Origin: Peromyscus leucopus
Taxonomy: Eukaryota; Chordata; Mammalia; Rodentia; Cricetidae
Assembly: GCF_004664715.2 (NCBI RefSeq)
Contig: NC_051069.1
Span: 6,463,501-6,527,500 of the forward strand
Direction of reading: 5' to 3'
DNA length: 64,000 bases
Of the stretch, positions 23,061 to 35,497 are shown in pieces. The position numbers were made by a program, and so were the translations under genes. The first letter of the stretch is position 1, and each line of letters starts with the position of its first letter. The notes below the pieces were generated by a model. That model searched no databases. It was given only the letters and a program-made list of their open reading frames with translations, and was not told the origin of the DNA.

Positions 23061-23639
23061 GGGGAAGGGGATGCAGGTACCCATGGAGCAAATCTGCTGT
23101 GCACACTGCTGACCCTCTCTGCTCAGGGTGAGCTGGGTGTGGCCCTCAGGGGCTGACCGGGTGCTGGGGAGGAGTCGAGCACACACAGCATTTTCTGTGT
23201 CTCACGGTGACATCATCCAGCATCCTGTCCCCACTCTGACTTGGGACAGGCACTGGAAGCTCACAGTTGCTGCTAGGGTCGCTTTGAGTCTCTTCCCCAG
23301 GCTAGGGTGGAGGCCCAGTCCTTCCACAGCCTTAACCTTGGGATGGTCAGTGTGCAAGTTCCAGGGCGTCAGCTTTTCTTCTTGAAACAAGAATGAGAAA
23401 GGATGTCTCCTGGACACCTCAGGCTGGGAGGACTCCTGACTCAAGGCTGGACCAGTGCCGGGAGGCCCTTGATAAGTCCTTGAAGTGAAAACTAGGTACA
23501 ATGTCACTGCAGGGGTACAGTGCTGGAGGAGGTCTCAGAAAGTTTATTCAGAGTTCACCATTCCTACAAACATGCCTTCCTGAATATTCTGTCACTCCAC
23601 CCTCACATCTACCTGCAGGAATGCAGATTACTTCTCTGT
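23061..23639. other. Intron sequence without recognised elements
   Basis: No gene or firm repeat recognised. Confidence 0.45.
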
Positions 23640-23745
23640 CCCCATTGGTCACAGGAGGAAACGGGGGTCAGAGAGAGCAAGTGACTCGCCCTGGGTCACA
23701 CAGCTGGTGAGTGACAAAACCAGGACTTAAAGCCAGATCACCATG
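23640..23745 (-). mobile_element. MIR SINE fossil, well preserved
   Basis: The run 'cacaggaggaaacgggggtc', 'agagagagcaagtgactcgc', 'cctgggtcacacagctggtg' and 'caggacttaaagccaga' is a clear reversed MIR core. Confidence 0.85.
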
Positions 23746-23904
23746 GGACCCTTTCACCTTGCTCTCTCTACATCACGAAACCCAAGTTACTCTGGAAGGG
23801 AGGACACATCAAAGTCACTACAAACCTGGCAACATAGTTTTTACCCAAAAGTCTCTCAAGTCTAAGACCTCTGTCCTGAGTCATTTCCCATCTCCTCCCA
23901 AGCT

Positions 23905-24035
23905 GCTTCCTCCTCTTCCTCTTCCTCTTCCTCCTCTTCTTCTACAGGGACTGGCCTCAAACTCCCAGAGTTCTGCCTGTTTCTGCCTCCCCAGTGCTGA
24001 GATTAAAGGCTCATGCCACCACCACCACCTGGCCC
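23905..24035 (-). mobile_element. (TCC/TTC)n tract joined to a B1 fragment
   Basis: A ctcctc/ttcctc tract (23910-23945) replaces the tail. It is followed by 'ggcctcaaactcccagagtt' and 'ccagtgctgagattaaaggc', the 5' half of B1 in reverse. Confidence 0.8.
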
Positions 24036-24174
24036 CTTCCAAGCTTCTTTCAGCTCACACCCCAAATCAAATATCTCCAGCTTTAATATGTAAAGCAAAG
24101 GCTAAGAGTCTGGCTGCTCTCTTCTGTAATAGTGTTCTCAGGGTCAACCCCTTCTCCCTTGCAGGTTGGTACAC

Positions 24175-24585
24175 CTGGTGAAATATTTTCCAGAGTCCTT
24201 CTGATAACGTGTATTATAGCAGGACAGGCCCATAGGGTCGAGGAAATTGGCTCAGACCAGTTGCCAAGGCATGCACATAACATACTTCCTTATGAGCCAA
24301 CCTGAAGTCGGCCTGAGGACCTAGCAACAGGCGCTGTCAGAGTTCCTGATCACTGTCAGAGTTCTTGATCATGCCCAGCCAATGGGGGATGACCACATAA
24401 TGCCACCAGATTGGGACACAGACTGGGTGCTGGGAGGAGGGTATATAAGCCTTCCCCGTTATTGAATAAACAAGTTTTTCGTTATTGAATAAACAAGTTT
24501 GTTGTTTGCCTTCAACTGACTCCCAGTGTCTGTGCCTTCTCACCCCCCTCCCCCAGCAACAGCGTTAGGATCCAGCAACAGTGTA
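24175..24585 (+). mobile_element. Solo LTR of an endogenous retrovirus
   Basis: The stretch has a TATA-type box 'agggtatataagcc' (about 24438), then two copies of 'ttattgaataaacaagttt' about 22 bases apart carrying AATAAA. A C/T-rich end follows and finishes near 'ccccagcaaca'. Upstream lies a second short tandem duplication, 'ctgtcagagttcctgatca' and 'ctgtcagagttcttgatca'. Promoter plus polyadenylation signal in this spacing is LTR architecture. No retroviral genes adjoin it. The exact ends are uncertain. Confidence 0.7.
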
Positions 24586-25009
24586 TAAATGACCTGCACA
24601 AGGAGAAACAATGTTGCCACAGTTGCTGGGCCTAGGACACTAGGAAGCATCAGCAACACCTAGGAGCACTTGCCAGGGTATCACTCGCTACCATCCTGGA
24701 GCCCAGGAGGACCCAGGGCATTTAGAGCTGCAAAGGAACATTCTCCAGATATGACATGAGTTCAGCTACTGAGACACTGAATGTAATCTTAGTGCCACAC
24801 AGAAGTCAACTTAGACAGACAACAAAATCCTTCCTAATCCTCCCTCCAACTGCCATGACCAGATGGGCTAAAGACAGCTGAAGGGAACAGGAGTCAGGGC
24901 TTGACATGTCTTCTGGTGCCAGCCCCTTTAGCGGACATTAAAGGAAGCACCAGACCAGACAACAGCTGCTGAAAGAGAGCACTGGGAACAGTGACCATTC
25001 AAACTGCAA
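24586..25009. other. Intron sequence without recognised elements
   Basis: No gene recognised. The right edge passes into the SINE at 25010. Confidence 0.45.
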
Positions 25010-25320
25010 GTAAGGGGCTGGGGAAATGACTCAGCAGGTAAGAGCGGTGGTTCTGGAAACATGAGGACCTGAGTTCAAATCCTCAGGACCCAAGTAAAAA
25101 TCTGGGTGTAGTCATGCATACTTGTAACCCTAGCACTGTGCAGAGCAGGAACGGGAGTTTCAGTGGGGTCTGCAGGCTGCCAGCCCAACTCCAGTTTCAG
25201 GGAGAGAACCTGTTTCGAGGAAATAAGGCAGAGAACGGTCTTGCAGGACACTGGATGTTCTCCTCTGGCCTCCACACACAGAGGCACATGCACGCATGTG
25301 TACATATACTGAACACATAC
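25010..25320 (+). mobile_element. Long tRNA-derived rodent SINE
   Basis: It opens with 'ggggctggggaaatgactca' and 'gaggacctgagttcaaatcc', then 'aaatctgggtgtagtcatgc', and closes with 'ttctcctctggcctccacac'. The layout matches the copies at 49935 and 63805. Confidence 0.75.
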
Positions 25321-25342
25321 ATGTGCACACACATTATACACA

Positions 25343-25460
25343 TGTGGTGACACACATCTATAAACTCACACATCTGTCAACGCAGCACTTCATAGGCTGA
25401 GCCACGAGTGTCATGAGGTCTAGACCAGCCTGAACTACATTAGTGAGATGCTGTGTGAGA
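25343..25460 (+). mobile_element. 7SL-like SINE (RSINE1 type)
   Basis: The pieces 'gtggtgacacacatctataa', 'agcacttcataggctgagcc' and 'gaccagcctgaactacatta' follow the RSINE1/B1 order. Confidence 0.7.
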
Positions 25461-25623
25461 AAAACACTGACGAATGAACAAGTAAGTTCTGAAAATGAGC
25501 AAGAGGACAATAACCCTTATGACCAACCCCAGGACAAGCCTACTGCCCAGTGAGGACTCAAATGCCAAAAACTTCTGACCAGTCCAACAAGAGTCACCAA
25601 GTCCAAGCAAAAACCTTCAGAAT

Positions 25624-25701
25624 TCCTCCTCTAGGAAGTCCTCCCCCAGGATGTCCTCCTCTCCCCAGAAGTCCTCCTCCTTTAGGAAATCCTCCTTGGA
25701 G
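25624..25701. repeat. Minisatellite-like repeat, 15-18 bp unit
   Basis: Five consecutive imperfect units begin tcctcc and end aggaag-like: tcctcctctaggaag (25624), tcctcccccaggatg (25639), an 18-base unit (25654), another 18-base unit (25672) and a partial unit (25690). Copy number is low. Confidence 0.8.
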
Positions 25702-26329
25702 CCCAGCAAGCGTGGTCTGAGCACAGTCTTTGAAAACTTGGCTCCTTTCTAATTTTATAAACCCTTAGTGTTCCTCAGCTAGACATCCCGGCCACAAAGA
25801 GGCAACCTGGAAGTGGAGGAGGAGACAGAAACTGTGGGCAGCTAGAACTCAACAAGCATGGCAATTCCGGGAGCACCTGTGTGGGGACTGATATTACCCA
25901 TGGTGCACCTGCACTCACAAGATGACCGCTCGCGCATATAAATACTGGCTGATCGTGAGCCCTGGTTGGGAGAACTGGAGACAGGGCAGAAGCATCTTAT
26001 ACCCCAAATGCTGGGGTTCCACAAACAGGGGAAGAGCATTTTTCCCAGCAGTTAAAGAAACACCAATTGAAATCATAAGATACTGATTTATAACTATAAA
26101 GATGAATAAAGAAAGAGGTGTTTGTTATTGTTGTGTTTTTTTTTTTTTAAACAAATGACCCATGGCCACCAAGGCTGAAGGCAAACAGAAACACTGCCCA
26201 GTCCCTGCATCCTTTGGAAGTGAAGTCACCAAGAGCCTGTGCCTGCCCACCTTTAACTTAACCCTCCACTCCTGGGGAGTCAGCTGAAATAACTAATTCA
26301 AAAGAAAAGGAGAAAACATTGGGAAGAAA
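25702..26329. other. Intron sequence with a TATA-like box
   Basis: No gene. At 25927-25945 the run 'cgctcgcgcatataaatac' combines CpGs with a TATA-like motif on the plus strand. Whether it ever acts as a promoter or belongs to an old LTR cannot be told from sequence. Confidence 0.4.
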
Positions 26330-26640
26330 GATTTTTTTGCCAGTAAAATTTGGACTAGGTAACAGCTGTAAAATTATAAGCAAATGTCCAGCAATAGAGA
26401 AACACTGCTGTGCAATTTAATGAAACGTGATATAGTTATTAAAATGGAAAAAGGGCTATACATGAAATTTTGTTAGTTGGAGAGAAAAGGTAGAACAGGA
26501 AATTGTAAAATTATATACGAAGCGATAAAGATTGAGAGGAACCAGGGAGAAACAAAGTAGCTGTGTTTGGATAGGAGAATCACAGGTCCGTTCCTTGCAG
26601 TTCCTGTGGGGTTTGGGATGAAAGGGGGTGATAATAAATA
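26330..26640 (+). mobile_element. Ancient L1-type 3' UTR fossil
   Basis: The run 'aaatgtccagcaatagagaa', then 'gatatagttattaaaatgga', then 'aattgtaaaattatatacga' resembles the widespread mammalian L1M/HAL1 3' end ('aaatgtccatcaatagggaa...agctattaaaaag'). Confidence 0.5.
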
Positions 26641-27424
26641 GCCATTTGAAGAAGTGACTCTGGCCTTCCCAGGAAGATGGGCTTGTCACTCTCTGCTGGG
26701 AATCAGGATGCTGACCAGTGAGTGACCTTTCGCCTTGGTGCACACCATGTGGAGTGTCCATGTGACCGACCAGCCCTGGGGAAGGAGAAGGTGGTCTTCA
26801 TCAGGCTCCTGTCTGGGTCAGGGAGGCACAGACAATAACTAGTTCATTTTACCAAGGGGTCCATGGGCAAAACACAGAGGACACTGGACCCTAGAGAAGG
26901 GGAGAGCCTGGGCAACTCCATGCAGTTAACAGGGAGGTTGATAAATCAAGAATCAAATGTGAGAGGATGCAAATTCCCTTCTGCTAGATAAATTTCTATC
27001 TTGCCATGTGCAGGTAAGTCTCAGATTAGAGCAATCTCAAATGTCAGGTGGTCCACTCAATCTGGAGGCAGGTTAAGGAGACTTCCTGGTTCACAGGTGA
27101 CTTGCCCACAGTCACAAAATCAAGAATTTCTGGGGTAGACACCCCACTCCTCTGCTGATGGACAGATGTGTACTACATGCTCATGAGGCTCAGAATACTC
27201 TTATCATGGGGTCTTGCTGATTGGCTGGATAAGGCTATTGTCACTTGTGACTCTACTGCCCTCATTCCATGGGGACTCATTCAGGAGGACATCAGAGTGG
27301 CCAACCAAGCTGGAGTCTTAGTGTCACCTAAGTAAATTCCACCAACCACCGTGAAGTCCTTCTCAGCAAGGCCATCACAAGGCTGTACCACCTCGTGTGC
27401 ATGCATGGCTATCTGCACAAGCCT
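26641..27424. other. Intron sequence without recognised elements
   Basis: No gene or firm repeat recognised. A MIR-like scrap may be present near 27080-27130. Confidence 0.45.
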
Positions 27425-27540
27425 TTTAGATGGCAGTCTCAGCCTTGCCACTTCCCAGCGATAGGATGTTGACTTCTTGGTGCTCTGATCTGTAAAATGG
27501 GTATCTCTCTGTGGTCGTATCACTATGAGGGTGAAATAAA
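27425..27540 (+). mobile_element. MIR SINE fossil
   Basis: The stretch has 'cagccttgccacttcccagc', 'tgatctgtaaaatgggtatc' and 'tatgagggtgaaataaag' in MIR order. Confidence 0.75.
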
Positions 27541-28159
27541 GTAAACGGAACGAATATAAAATTACATTTCTGAGTTAGTAAGACTCCCTAAAGCCAGGAC
27601 TGAGTCAGATGATAAACGCTAGGCACCTTGCGAATGCAGGGGCAGAGCTGGGCTCTTTAAACAGTAGCTAAGACCAGAGAGGCGGTCTACTGGGTAAAAA
27701 CAGCTACCACTGTGAAAAACGCAAGTGTGGAACACAGTGCCAGTGTAGTGGATTCTCCCCAGGGAAGGGCTGGAGAAGGGTTCTGGAAGAGCTGAAAGGA
27801 TGTTCATCTTCCTCTCTTGAAGACAGACCCCTCTCTGACAGCATCTGCTACCCACACTACCCTCTGCTCCTTCTCACCCTCATAAATGCTCCTCTGGCCA
27901 AGAAATAAGCCAGAATCACTGGTTTCTCTGATCTCCACGATGTAATGAAAGTAAGAGTTAGGCCATCCCTCGCTATCCTTGCCACTTGGCAAGCTCACCC
28001 CTCCTTTGGCCCCATTTTAGGAGGAGGATGGGATAACCGAGGCAGAGGGAAACTGCCTACCACTCACTGCATCTTCTCTGGCCTGAGCTTTGGTTGCCCT
28101 GGGGGGCCTGTGGCCAGGGCTTCCACCACCCTGACCTATCTCTGCTGCCCACCCTACAT
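27541..28159. other. Unique intron just downstream of the first exon
   Basis: No repeat or further exon is recognisable. GC content rises toward the exon. Confidence 0.55.
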
Positions 28160-30082
<1,923 letters not shown>

Positions 30083-30120
30083 CACCCAGACAGACAGACA
30101 GACACACACACACACACACA
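30083..30120. repeat. (CAGA)n(CA)n microsatellite
   Basis: Four to five caga units pass into about nine ca units. Confidence 0.95.
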
Positions 30121-30954
30121 GCTCCAGTTCCCAGCTTCAAGCTGCACTGACGATGTCATGGCCTGGGAAGGTACAAACGACATAAGTGGAGCCAGAGGTC
30201 TCAGGTCACTGTGATGTAGCATTTCCTTGGTCTTACGAAGGGAATGGAGCCATCTTTCTGTCACATGACCGAAAAATTCCTCAAGCTCTCAAAAAGCAAG
30301 CGAGTGTTTGCTTTGGGCTCTTACTTTTGCCAGGATAATGGTGAGAACGGAGAGTGGGGCAGACCTGATCCTCCTCCCTCCCAAGGGAGGCACTCCAAGC
30401 GTGGATAGCCAGGATGGAGCCGAACACCAGGCATCTTGTGGCCTTTCTTCTCTCAGGAAGGGCCCTCTGCTCAGGCTTTGGGGGCAGCCAGAAGGAGAGC
30501 CATAGCCTCGGCTGCCTTCCCCTGGCCTTTGGCTGTTTCAGGAAGAGCAGAGAAAACTTTCCACTGGGCCCACAATGCAGTGGGTGGGGGGTAGGCAACT
30601 AGGACAGGTCTCAAGGTGAGGCAGACCTGCTCCAGGGCCCTCTTTCTGCACTCCTGTGGGCCAGGCACTACCTGCTCTGAGCATCCATGCCCTGACCTGT
30701 GAAACGGGAGTCGTGATTCACGGCTAGACCGTTGGAAAGGAAACATCTGTACGGTTGGCTTGCTGTCAGCAGTAACAGCTGGCCTAGACGAGGGCTGAAT
30801 GAGAGACTCCTAGAACTGGAAGTCCTTGCTTCAAATGGTCTGGAAGGTGTGGCCAAGGGCTAATTTTAAAAGTGCCCTTTCCCCTGACTCCAGTGCACAC
30901 CCACATGTGTGAATACTTGTCTACTCTAAGCAATTCATTGACTCTTTCGGTTCC
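30121..30954. other. Intron sequence without recognised elements
   Basis: No gene or clear repeat. Open frames on both strands look like chance. Confidence 0.45.
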
Positions 30955-31085
30955 AGAGCAGCAGGTCTCAACCCTGGCAGCATTCTAGAACCCTCCTGGG
31001 AATTTTAAAATGAAGGAGATCTAGATTTCAAGTCCAGAGACTCTGAGTTAGCTGGGCTGCGGCCTGGAGACGAAGATACTTAACT
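30955..31085 (+). mobile_element. MER5-type hAT-Charlie fossil
   Basis: The stretch begins 'agagcagcaggtctcaaccc' and continues with 'ctcctgggaattttaaaatg', 'agactctgagttagctgggc' and 'tgcggcctggagacgaagat', in the order of MER5A/B. Confidence 0.65.
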
Positions 31086-31111
31086 TTTTGTCTTATTCTG
31101 GTTTGGTTTGG

Positions 31112-31285
31112 TTTTTTTTTTTTTTTTTTTTCTGTGTAGCTTTGCGTTTTGAGTATTGTAGATTCAATCAGAGAGCCTGCCTGCACTCACTGATAAGCTA
31201 TGTAGTTTAGGCAGGCCTTGAACTCCTGATCCCCCTGGCCTCGCCTCCCCAGTGCTGGGATGACAGGCATGCACCCCGTGCCCAG
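31112..31285 (-). mobile_element. B1/B4-related SINE
   Basis: A T run is followed by 'ctgtgtagctttgcgttttg', 'ggcaggccttgaactcctga' and 'cccagtgctgggatgacagg', with a rearranged middle. Confidence 0.75.
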
Positions 31286-31677
31286 CCCCTTGGTGACCCT
31301 CTTAGGCAGCTATGCTGGGAACCGTGACTTAGAACAGCTCTCCTTTGCAGGTAAAGCACCCCACTGGGGTCACTGTTATCACTGGCTGGCCTTCCTGGTG
31401 TCACATTCCCTGGGAGGTCTCCTTTAATCTAACCATACTGTTTAGGGAGACGGGAAATCAGATGGGAAAGGACCATCAGGTTCTGCTTGAGGGGGCCGTG
31501 GATATAACTGCTGGGATAGTAATCTACACATCAGGACAGACAGTGTTGCTGGTTTTCAGCAGCCTTCGTGACAGGTTTGCTTCTACCACCTTTGTCAAAG
31601 TGCTGTAGAAGAGGTTAACGGCCTCTTCATGTCTTCTGGCTTTATGCAAACTGTGGTCAATATGTTGATGAACAGTA
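31286..31677. other. Intron sequence without recognised elements
   Basis: No gene or clear repeat recognised. Confidence 0.45.
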
Positions 31678-31757
31678 TGTGTGCGCACGTGTGCGTGAGT
31701 GTGCGCGTGAGCGTGCGTGCGTGTGTGTGCGTGTGTGTGTGTGTGTGTGTGTGCGTG

Positions 31758-31795
<38 letters not shown>
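31678..31795. repeat. (GT)n microsatellite with GC interruptions
   Basis: About 118 bases of strictly alternating purine-pyrimidine, mainly gt with many gc dinucleotides in the left half, including gtgcgcac and gtgcgcgtgagcgtgcgtgc. Confidence 0.97.
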
Positions 31796-31796
<1 letters not shown>

Positions 31797-31893
31797 GCCA
31801 TAAATCTGAGAGGGAGCCCCGGGGAGGGAAGAGGGAAAGGGAGGAGTTACAGGGAGAAGAAGGGGATGGGAAACAATGTAAATGAAATTTTTT

Positions 31894-32050
31894 TCTTTGA
31901 TTTTTTTTTTTTTTTTTTTTTTTTGAGACAGGTTTCTCTGTGTAACTCTGGCTGTCCTGGAACTTGCTCTGTAGACCAGGATGGCCTCCAACTCACAGAG
32001 ATCCACCTGTCTCTGCTGGGATTTAGAGGTGTATGCCACCACACCTGGCT
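31894..32050 (-). mobile_element. B1 SINE
   Basis: A long T run (about 31901-31924) is followed by 'gagacaggtttctctgtgta', 'ctctgtagaccaggatggcc' and 'gatttagaggtgtatgccac'. A short deletion removes part of the 'cctcccgagtgctg' segment. Confidence 0.93.
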
Positions 32051-32204
32051 AAAGAGTGGAGATGCTGGGGATCGGACCCAGGTGCTCATACATGCAATCG
32101 TGGATTATGCTAAGGGGAGTCACTGCAGATACTAACTCAGAGACCTGAGAATACTCGCTGTCAGAAGACTCACTGTGGACAGAATCGAAGGCTTCCCCTT
32201 CATT

Positions 32205-32330
32205 CTCCAAAGACCCATCTCTGAGCTGGTGTTGAGAGTCCTGGGTTCTAGTCAGAGCCTCTCCACTAAGTGACCGTGACTCCAAGCAGCCTACTGAACT
32301 CCCTTGTCCTCCGTTTCTTCCCTTTTCAAG
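32205..32330 (+). mobile_element. MIR SINE fossil
   Basis: The run 'gtcctgggttctagtcagag', 'cactaagtgaccgtgactcc' and 'tgtcctccgtttcttccctt' fits MIR. Confidence 0.65.
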
Positions 32331-33074
32331 GCAGGGTGTGTGTGATAAAGCCTGCTCCATCCAACTTTGAGGGTTGTTTGGGAAATCACACTCTGTGAAA
32401 AGACTTGAACACCCAGGGGGAAAGGAACAAGGTGTCAGCAGGTGGGAACTTGGTGCCTAAAGCTGGTACAAGGCATGTAGGAGGGTTTGTCAAGGGACAG
32501 TAACTCCACAAGACACAGAAACTACAGTCCATGCTCTGCCCACACACTCTTCTGCAATTGAGTCAGGAACACGCTCCTCTGTCCAGGAAGAGAGCTCAGC
32601 CCCGCAAACACTCAGTACCTGTTAGAACAGGGCAGGCTGCAGAGATGTTAGGTCACTAGCCGATAGGCCTGGTTCCAGAACTCACCTAGGCCTAGTTCCA
32701 GAACGCGCCTGGGCCTGGTTGCAACTCACAAGGGCTCCCCTGTTATCTGCCTAGGAACCCCATTTAAAGGAGTATATTTTTAGATAGTGTCTCAGGGTTT
32801 GTTAATGTCCCAACCCCAATACCCAGCACTGCTCGGAAAAGCCTGACTCACCCCTCTGAAGTTCTTCACTGCCAAGAGAATAATCCCCAAATGGCCCAAA
32901 TATCACACCATGAGAGAGATTCATAAAGCTATGGGGATGTTGTTACACATGCAGCTATTCTCTTTAAAGGCTAATTTTATAGTCATTCTCTATATATTTA
33001 TATGCATATATATACATATATATGTATATATATATATAAAGACACAATCTTCGTTCCATTTTCTAGATTAGAAT
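32331..33074. other. Intron sequence with an AT repeat
   Basis: No gene. The near-repeat 'gcctggttccagaactcacc' / 'ggcctagttccagaacgcgc' at 32667-32720 is a short tandem duplication of about 27 bases. An AT-alternating tract lies at 33000-33041. Confidence 0.45.
33000..33041. repeat. AT-alternating repeat
   Basis: Tata/catata units make an AT-rich, largely self-complementary tract. Confidence 0.9.
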
Positions 33075-33240
33075 ATTAAGGGAGCTGGCAAGATGGTTCA
33101 ATGGATAAAGGCTTGCTGTGCAGGTCTAAGGATTTGAGGTCGGATCCCTGGAACCCACAGAAATGTGGAAGAAGAGAACTGACCCTCTGTCTTCTGACTT
33201 CCACATGCATGCCCACACACACATCTCACACACACACAGC
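33075..33240 (+). mobile_element. B3-type SINE
   Basis: It begins 'gggagctggcaagatggttc', continues 'aaggcttgctgtgcaggtct' and 'gatccctggaacccacagaa', and ends in a cac-rich run. Confidence 0.85.
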
Positions 33241-33736
33241 AGTAGTAAGTGAAACCTGGGGGTTGAAGCCGTGGGTAAAGGTGCTTGCTGTTAGGTCTCA
33301 AAGAAACCCCAGGCCAGACTCACTGGGGACCTCCCAGCCCTTGTCACCCCGCCCCTACCCTAAACCTCTCCCTCCCAGGGGCTGGGTTCAGCTTCCCTTC
33401 TCCTTGCCTGATTCCTCTATAGCTCAGCCATTTTGGTGATGCATTTATCTGGTTTCCTGGCTTGCTATTGGTCTCTTGGTTCCCAGGTGCTCTCCTCTCT
33501 CCCGCTCTCATCTCCGCACCCATGCCCGGTGGCCCGGTTCAGTCTGGACCCTTCCAGATGCCTCTGGCTGTGCTCTCTCTCACATCTACAACAAACCCCA
33601 ACTTCACCTTGGGGCAGGCGTGTCCCCATTTCCATTTACTTGCCACCAAGCCTGATGAGCTGAGCTGGATCCCTGAGATCCAAAGGATGAAAAGAACCAA
33701 TTCCTGCAGGCTGTCTCTCCACGGATGCAGTGCTGT

Positions 33737-33738
<2 letters not shown>
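33241..33738. other. Intron sequence without recognised elements
   Basis: No gene. The open frames here run on into the CA repeat and look like chance. Confidence 0.45.
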
Positions 33739-33782
<44 letters not shown>

Positions 33783-33880
33783 TCACTCACACACACACAC
33801 ACACTCATGCACACACACACACTCATGCACACACGCACACACTCATGCACACACATGCACGCACACACGCACGCACGCAC
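33739..33880. repeat. Long (CA)n microsatellite with atgcac variants
   Basis: Some 140 bases: a pure CA block of about 21 units, then several blocks separated by 'attcactcac' and 'actcatgcac', giving a higher-order period of about 20 bases on the right. Confidence 0.95.
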
Positions 33881-34072
33881 TAAATATAACAATAAAGAAA
33901 TAAATGTAATTTCTAAAGAACACTAAGGATTAGAAAAGTTAAGCAACTTGAGAGTTGAGTAAAGTCGTGTAAACACAAGTTCTTGTCTTCTGACTCCAAC
34001 GTCGGGGTTCTCAAGGTAACTACCCTCCAAGGGAGTACACGCCCATCCCAGAAGAAAGGTTTGTTCTGCAGG

Positions 34073-34142
34073 ACTGGGGTTCAAATCCAGGGTCTCATTC
34101 ATGTAAGCATGCACTCTACCATTGAACTACAATCTCCAGCCT
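34073..34142 (-). mobile_element. ID SINE
   Basis: The run 'gactggggttcaaatccagg', 'gtaagcatgcactctaccat' and 'tgaactacaatctccagcc' is an ID element (tRNA-Ala-like) in reverse. Confidence 0.8.
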
Positions 34143-35016
34143 CGTGGAGCAGCATTTTAACGCTGATTTGTTAACACTGCCAGCACTCAGAAATAATAAA
34201 AGTCAGGGTGATTTTAAAAAAAACAAACAAACAAAAAACAAAAAAACTAAGTTTTATTGCTGATGTTAAATTCTCAACAGGCAACTCAACCCTTAACTCA
34301 TGCCCACATCAAGGCTACCTGCTCCCACTGTCCACCCACCCCCTCCTCTCTGCCAAGCCAAGGCCAGCCAGACTTGCTCTGTCAACTCCCAGGGGCCAGG
34401 TGCTGGAGATGTTGTAAGTCCTGTGAATGAACAGTGGATCCAACTCATCCCCTTTCTCAATCAACTCTCAGGTGCCCATGAAGTGAGTGTCCCAAAGCCA
34501 TCAGTTTATCAAGATGGAGAGGAGGCAGAGCAGCAGAGAACACAGGCCCTGAGCCAGAGAGAGGGGATTAGGAAGAACTCCCAGGCAGAGGGTTCCTCCT
34601 CCTGCTTCCCCACAGCCATTACTGAAGTGCCCCCACCCCCACCCCTGCACCCCCCACTAGAGAACAATGAACCACAGTTCCTCTGGAATTACCCTGCCGG
34701 CACTCAGGGTCATAGGACAAGGACAGTGCTTAGAAACTCAAGGTGCAGCCCAACAGAGGGACCTTCAGCCATTGTCTCAAAGGCAGGGGCAGGCCAAAGC
34801 TACAGTCCCCAGGAACCGGATCAGCCTAATTCTAAGGGGTGCACAGCCACTCTGGGGACGGTGTCTCTGAGGCCTCTCTGTTAGTATTCTGAACCACCCC
34901 TTGGGGACTCACCCAGCACCCTGACTTCATCTTATATAAAGTCCCCTTTAAGAAAAAACTCCTCCCCTTAGCTCTTTCCCCCCCTCTCTCCCCCCACCTC
35001 GCCAAAGGTAATGTGC
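34143..35016. other. Intron with the longest chance open frame
   Basis: A 194-codon plus-strand frame spans 34300-34884, proline-rich and without a domain I recognise. It has no conserved start context, and it lies antisense to Dapk2 in a pyrimidine-rich region. I list it as sequence content, not as a gene. Confidence 0.4.
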
Positions 35017-35119
35017 ACCTCCCTCTACCTTTCTCTCTCTCTCTCTTCCTCTCTCCCCCTTTCTCTTTCTCCCTCTCCCTCTCTTTCTCCCTCCCCCTCC
35101 CTCTCCCTTCTCTCCCTTT
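35017..35119. repeat. Long polypyrimidine (CT/CCT)n tract
   Basis: About 100 bases almost entirely of c and t on the plus strand, mixing ctct, ccct and ttct units. Confidence 0.95.
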
Positions 35120-35377
35120 AATAATGAAATTTCCACGTGGATGTCCATCTGCCCTGCGAGTAACTTTCCACCATGCCACACCGCCGCCTGCCAGTCTGCA
35201 TGGTGTGTCTCACCCACCAAAGCCTCTCCCAGGCAGTTTCACTATATTAACACTCTCTACACTCTGCTTGGTTGGGTTCCAGTGTTGGGCCTCAGTGGCT
35301 GGCCCTGCTGCCCTTTTCTTATCTCCCAGCTGTTTCCAGCGTAACCACCCTCCAGCCAAGCTGCTCCCAACTCTTGA
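35120..35377. other. Intron sequence without recognised elements
   Basis: No gene or firm repeat. Confidence 0.4.
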
Positions 35378-35453
35378 GGCTGAGGCTATGGCTCAGCGGT
35401 AGACTGCTCGTCTAAGCATGCACAAGGCCAAAGGTTCAATGACCAGTACTGCG
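35378..35453 (+). mobile_element. ID SINE
   Basis: The run 'gaggctatggctcagcggta', 'gtctaagcatgcacaaggcc' and 'aggttcaatgaccagtactg' is an ID element on this strand. Confidence 0.82.
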
Positions 35454-35464
35454 GAGACTGTGTG

Positions 35465-35497
<33 letters not shown>

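Noticed and set aside
31524..32042. 172-codon minus frame rich in His-Thr
   Set aside because: It is the translation of the (GT)n microsatellite and a reversed B1, not a protein gene.
33739..33880. Regularly spaced repeats that could suggest a CRISPR-like array
   Set aside because: The blocks are CA microsatellite units with no unique spacers, in a mammalian intron.
33462..33926. 154-codon plus frame with a His-Thr block
   Set aside because: The block is the (CA)n repeat at 33739-33880. There is no other coding evidence.
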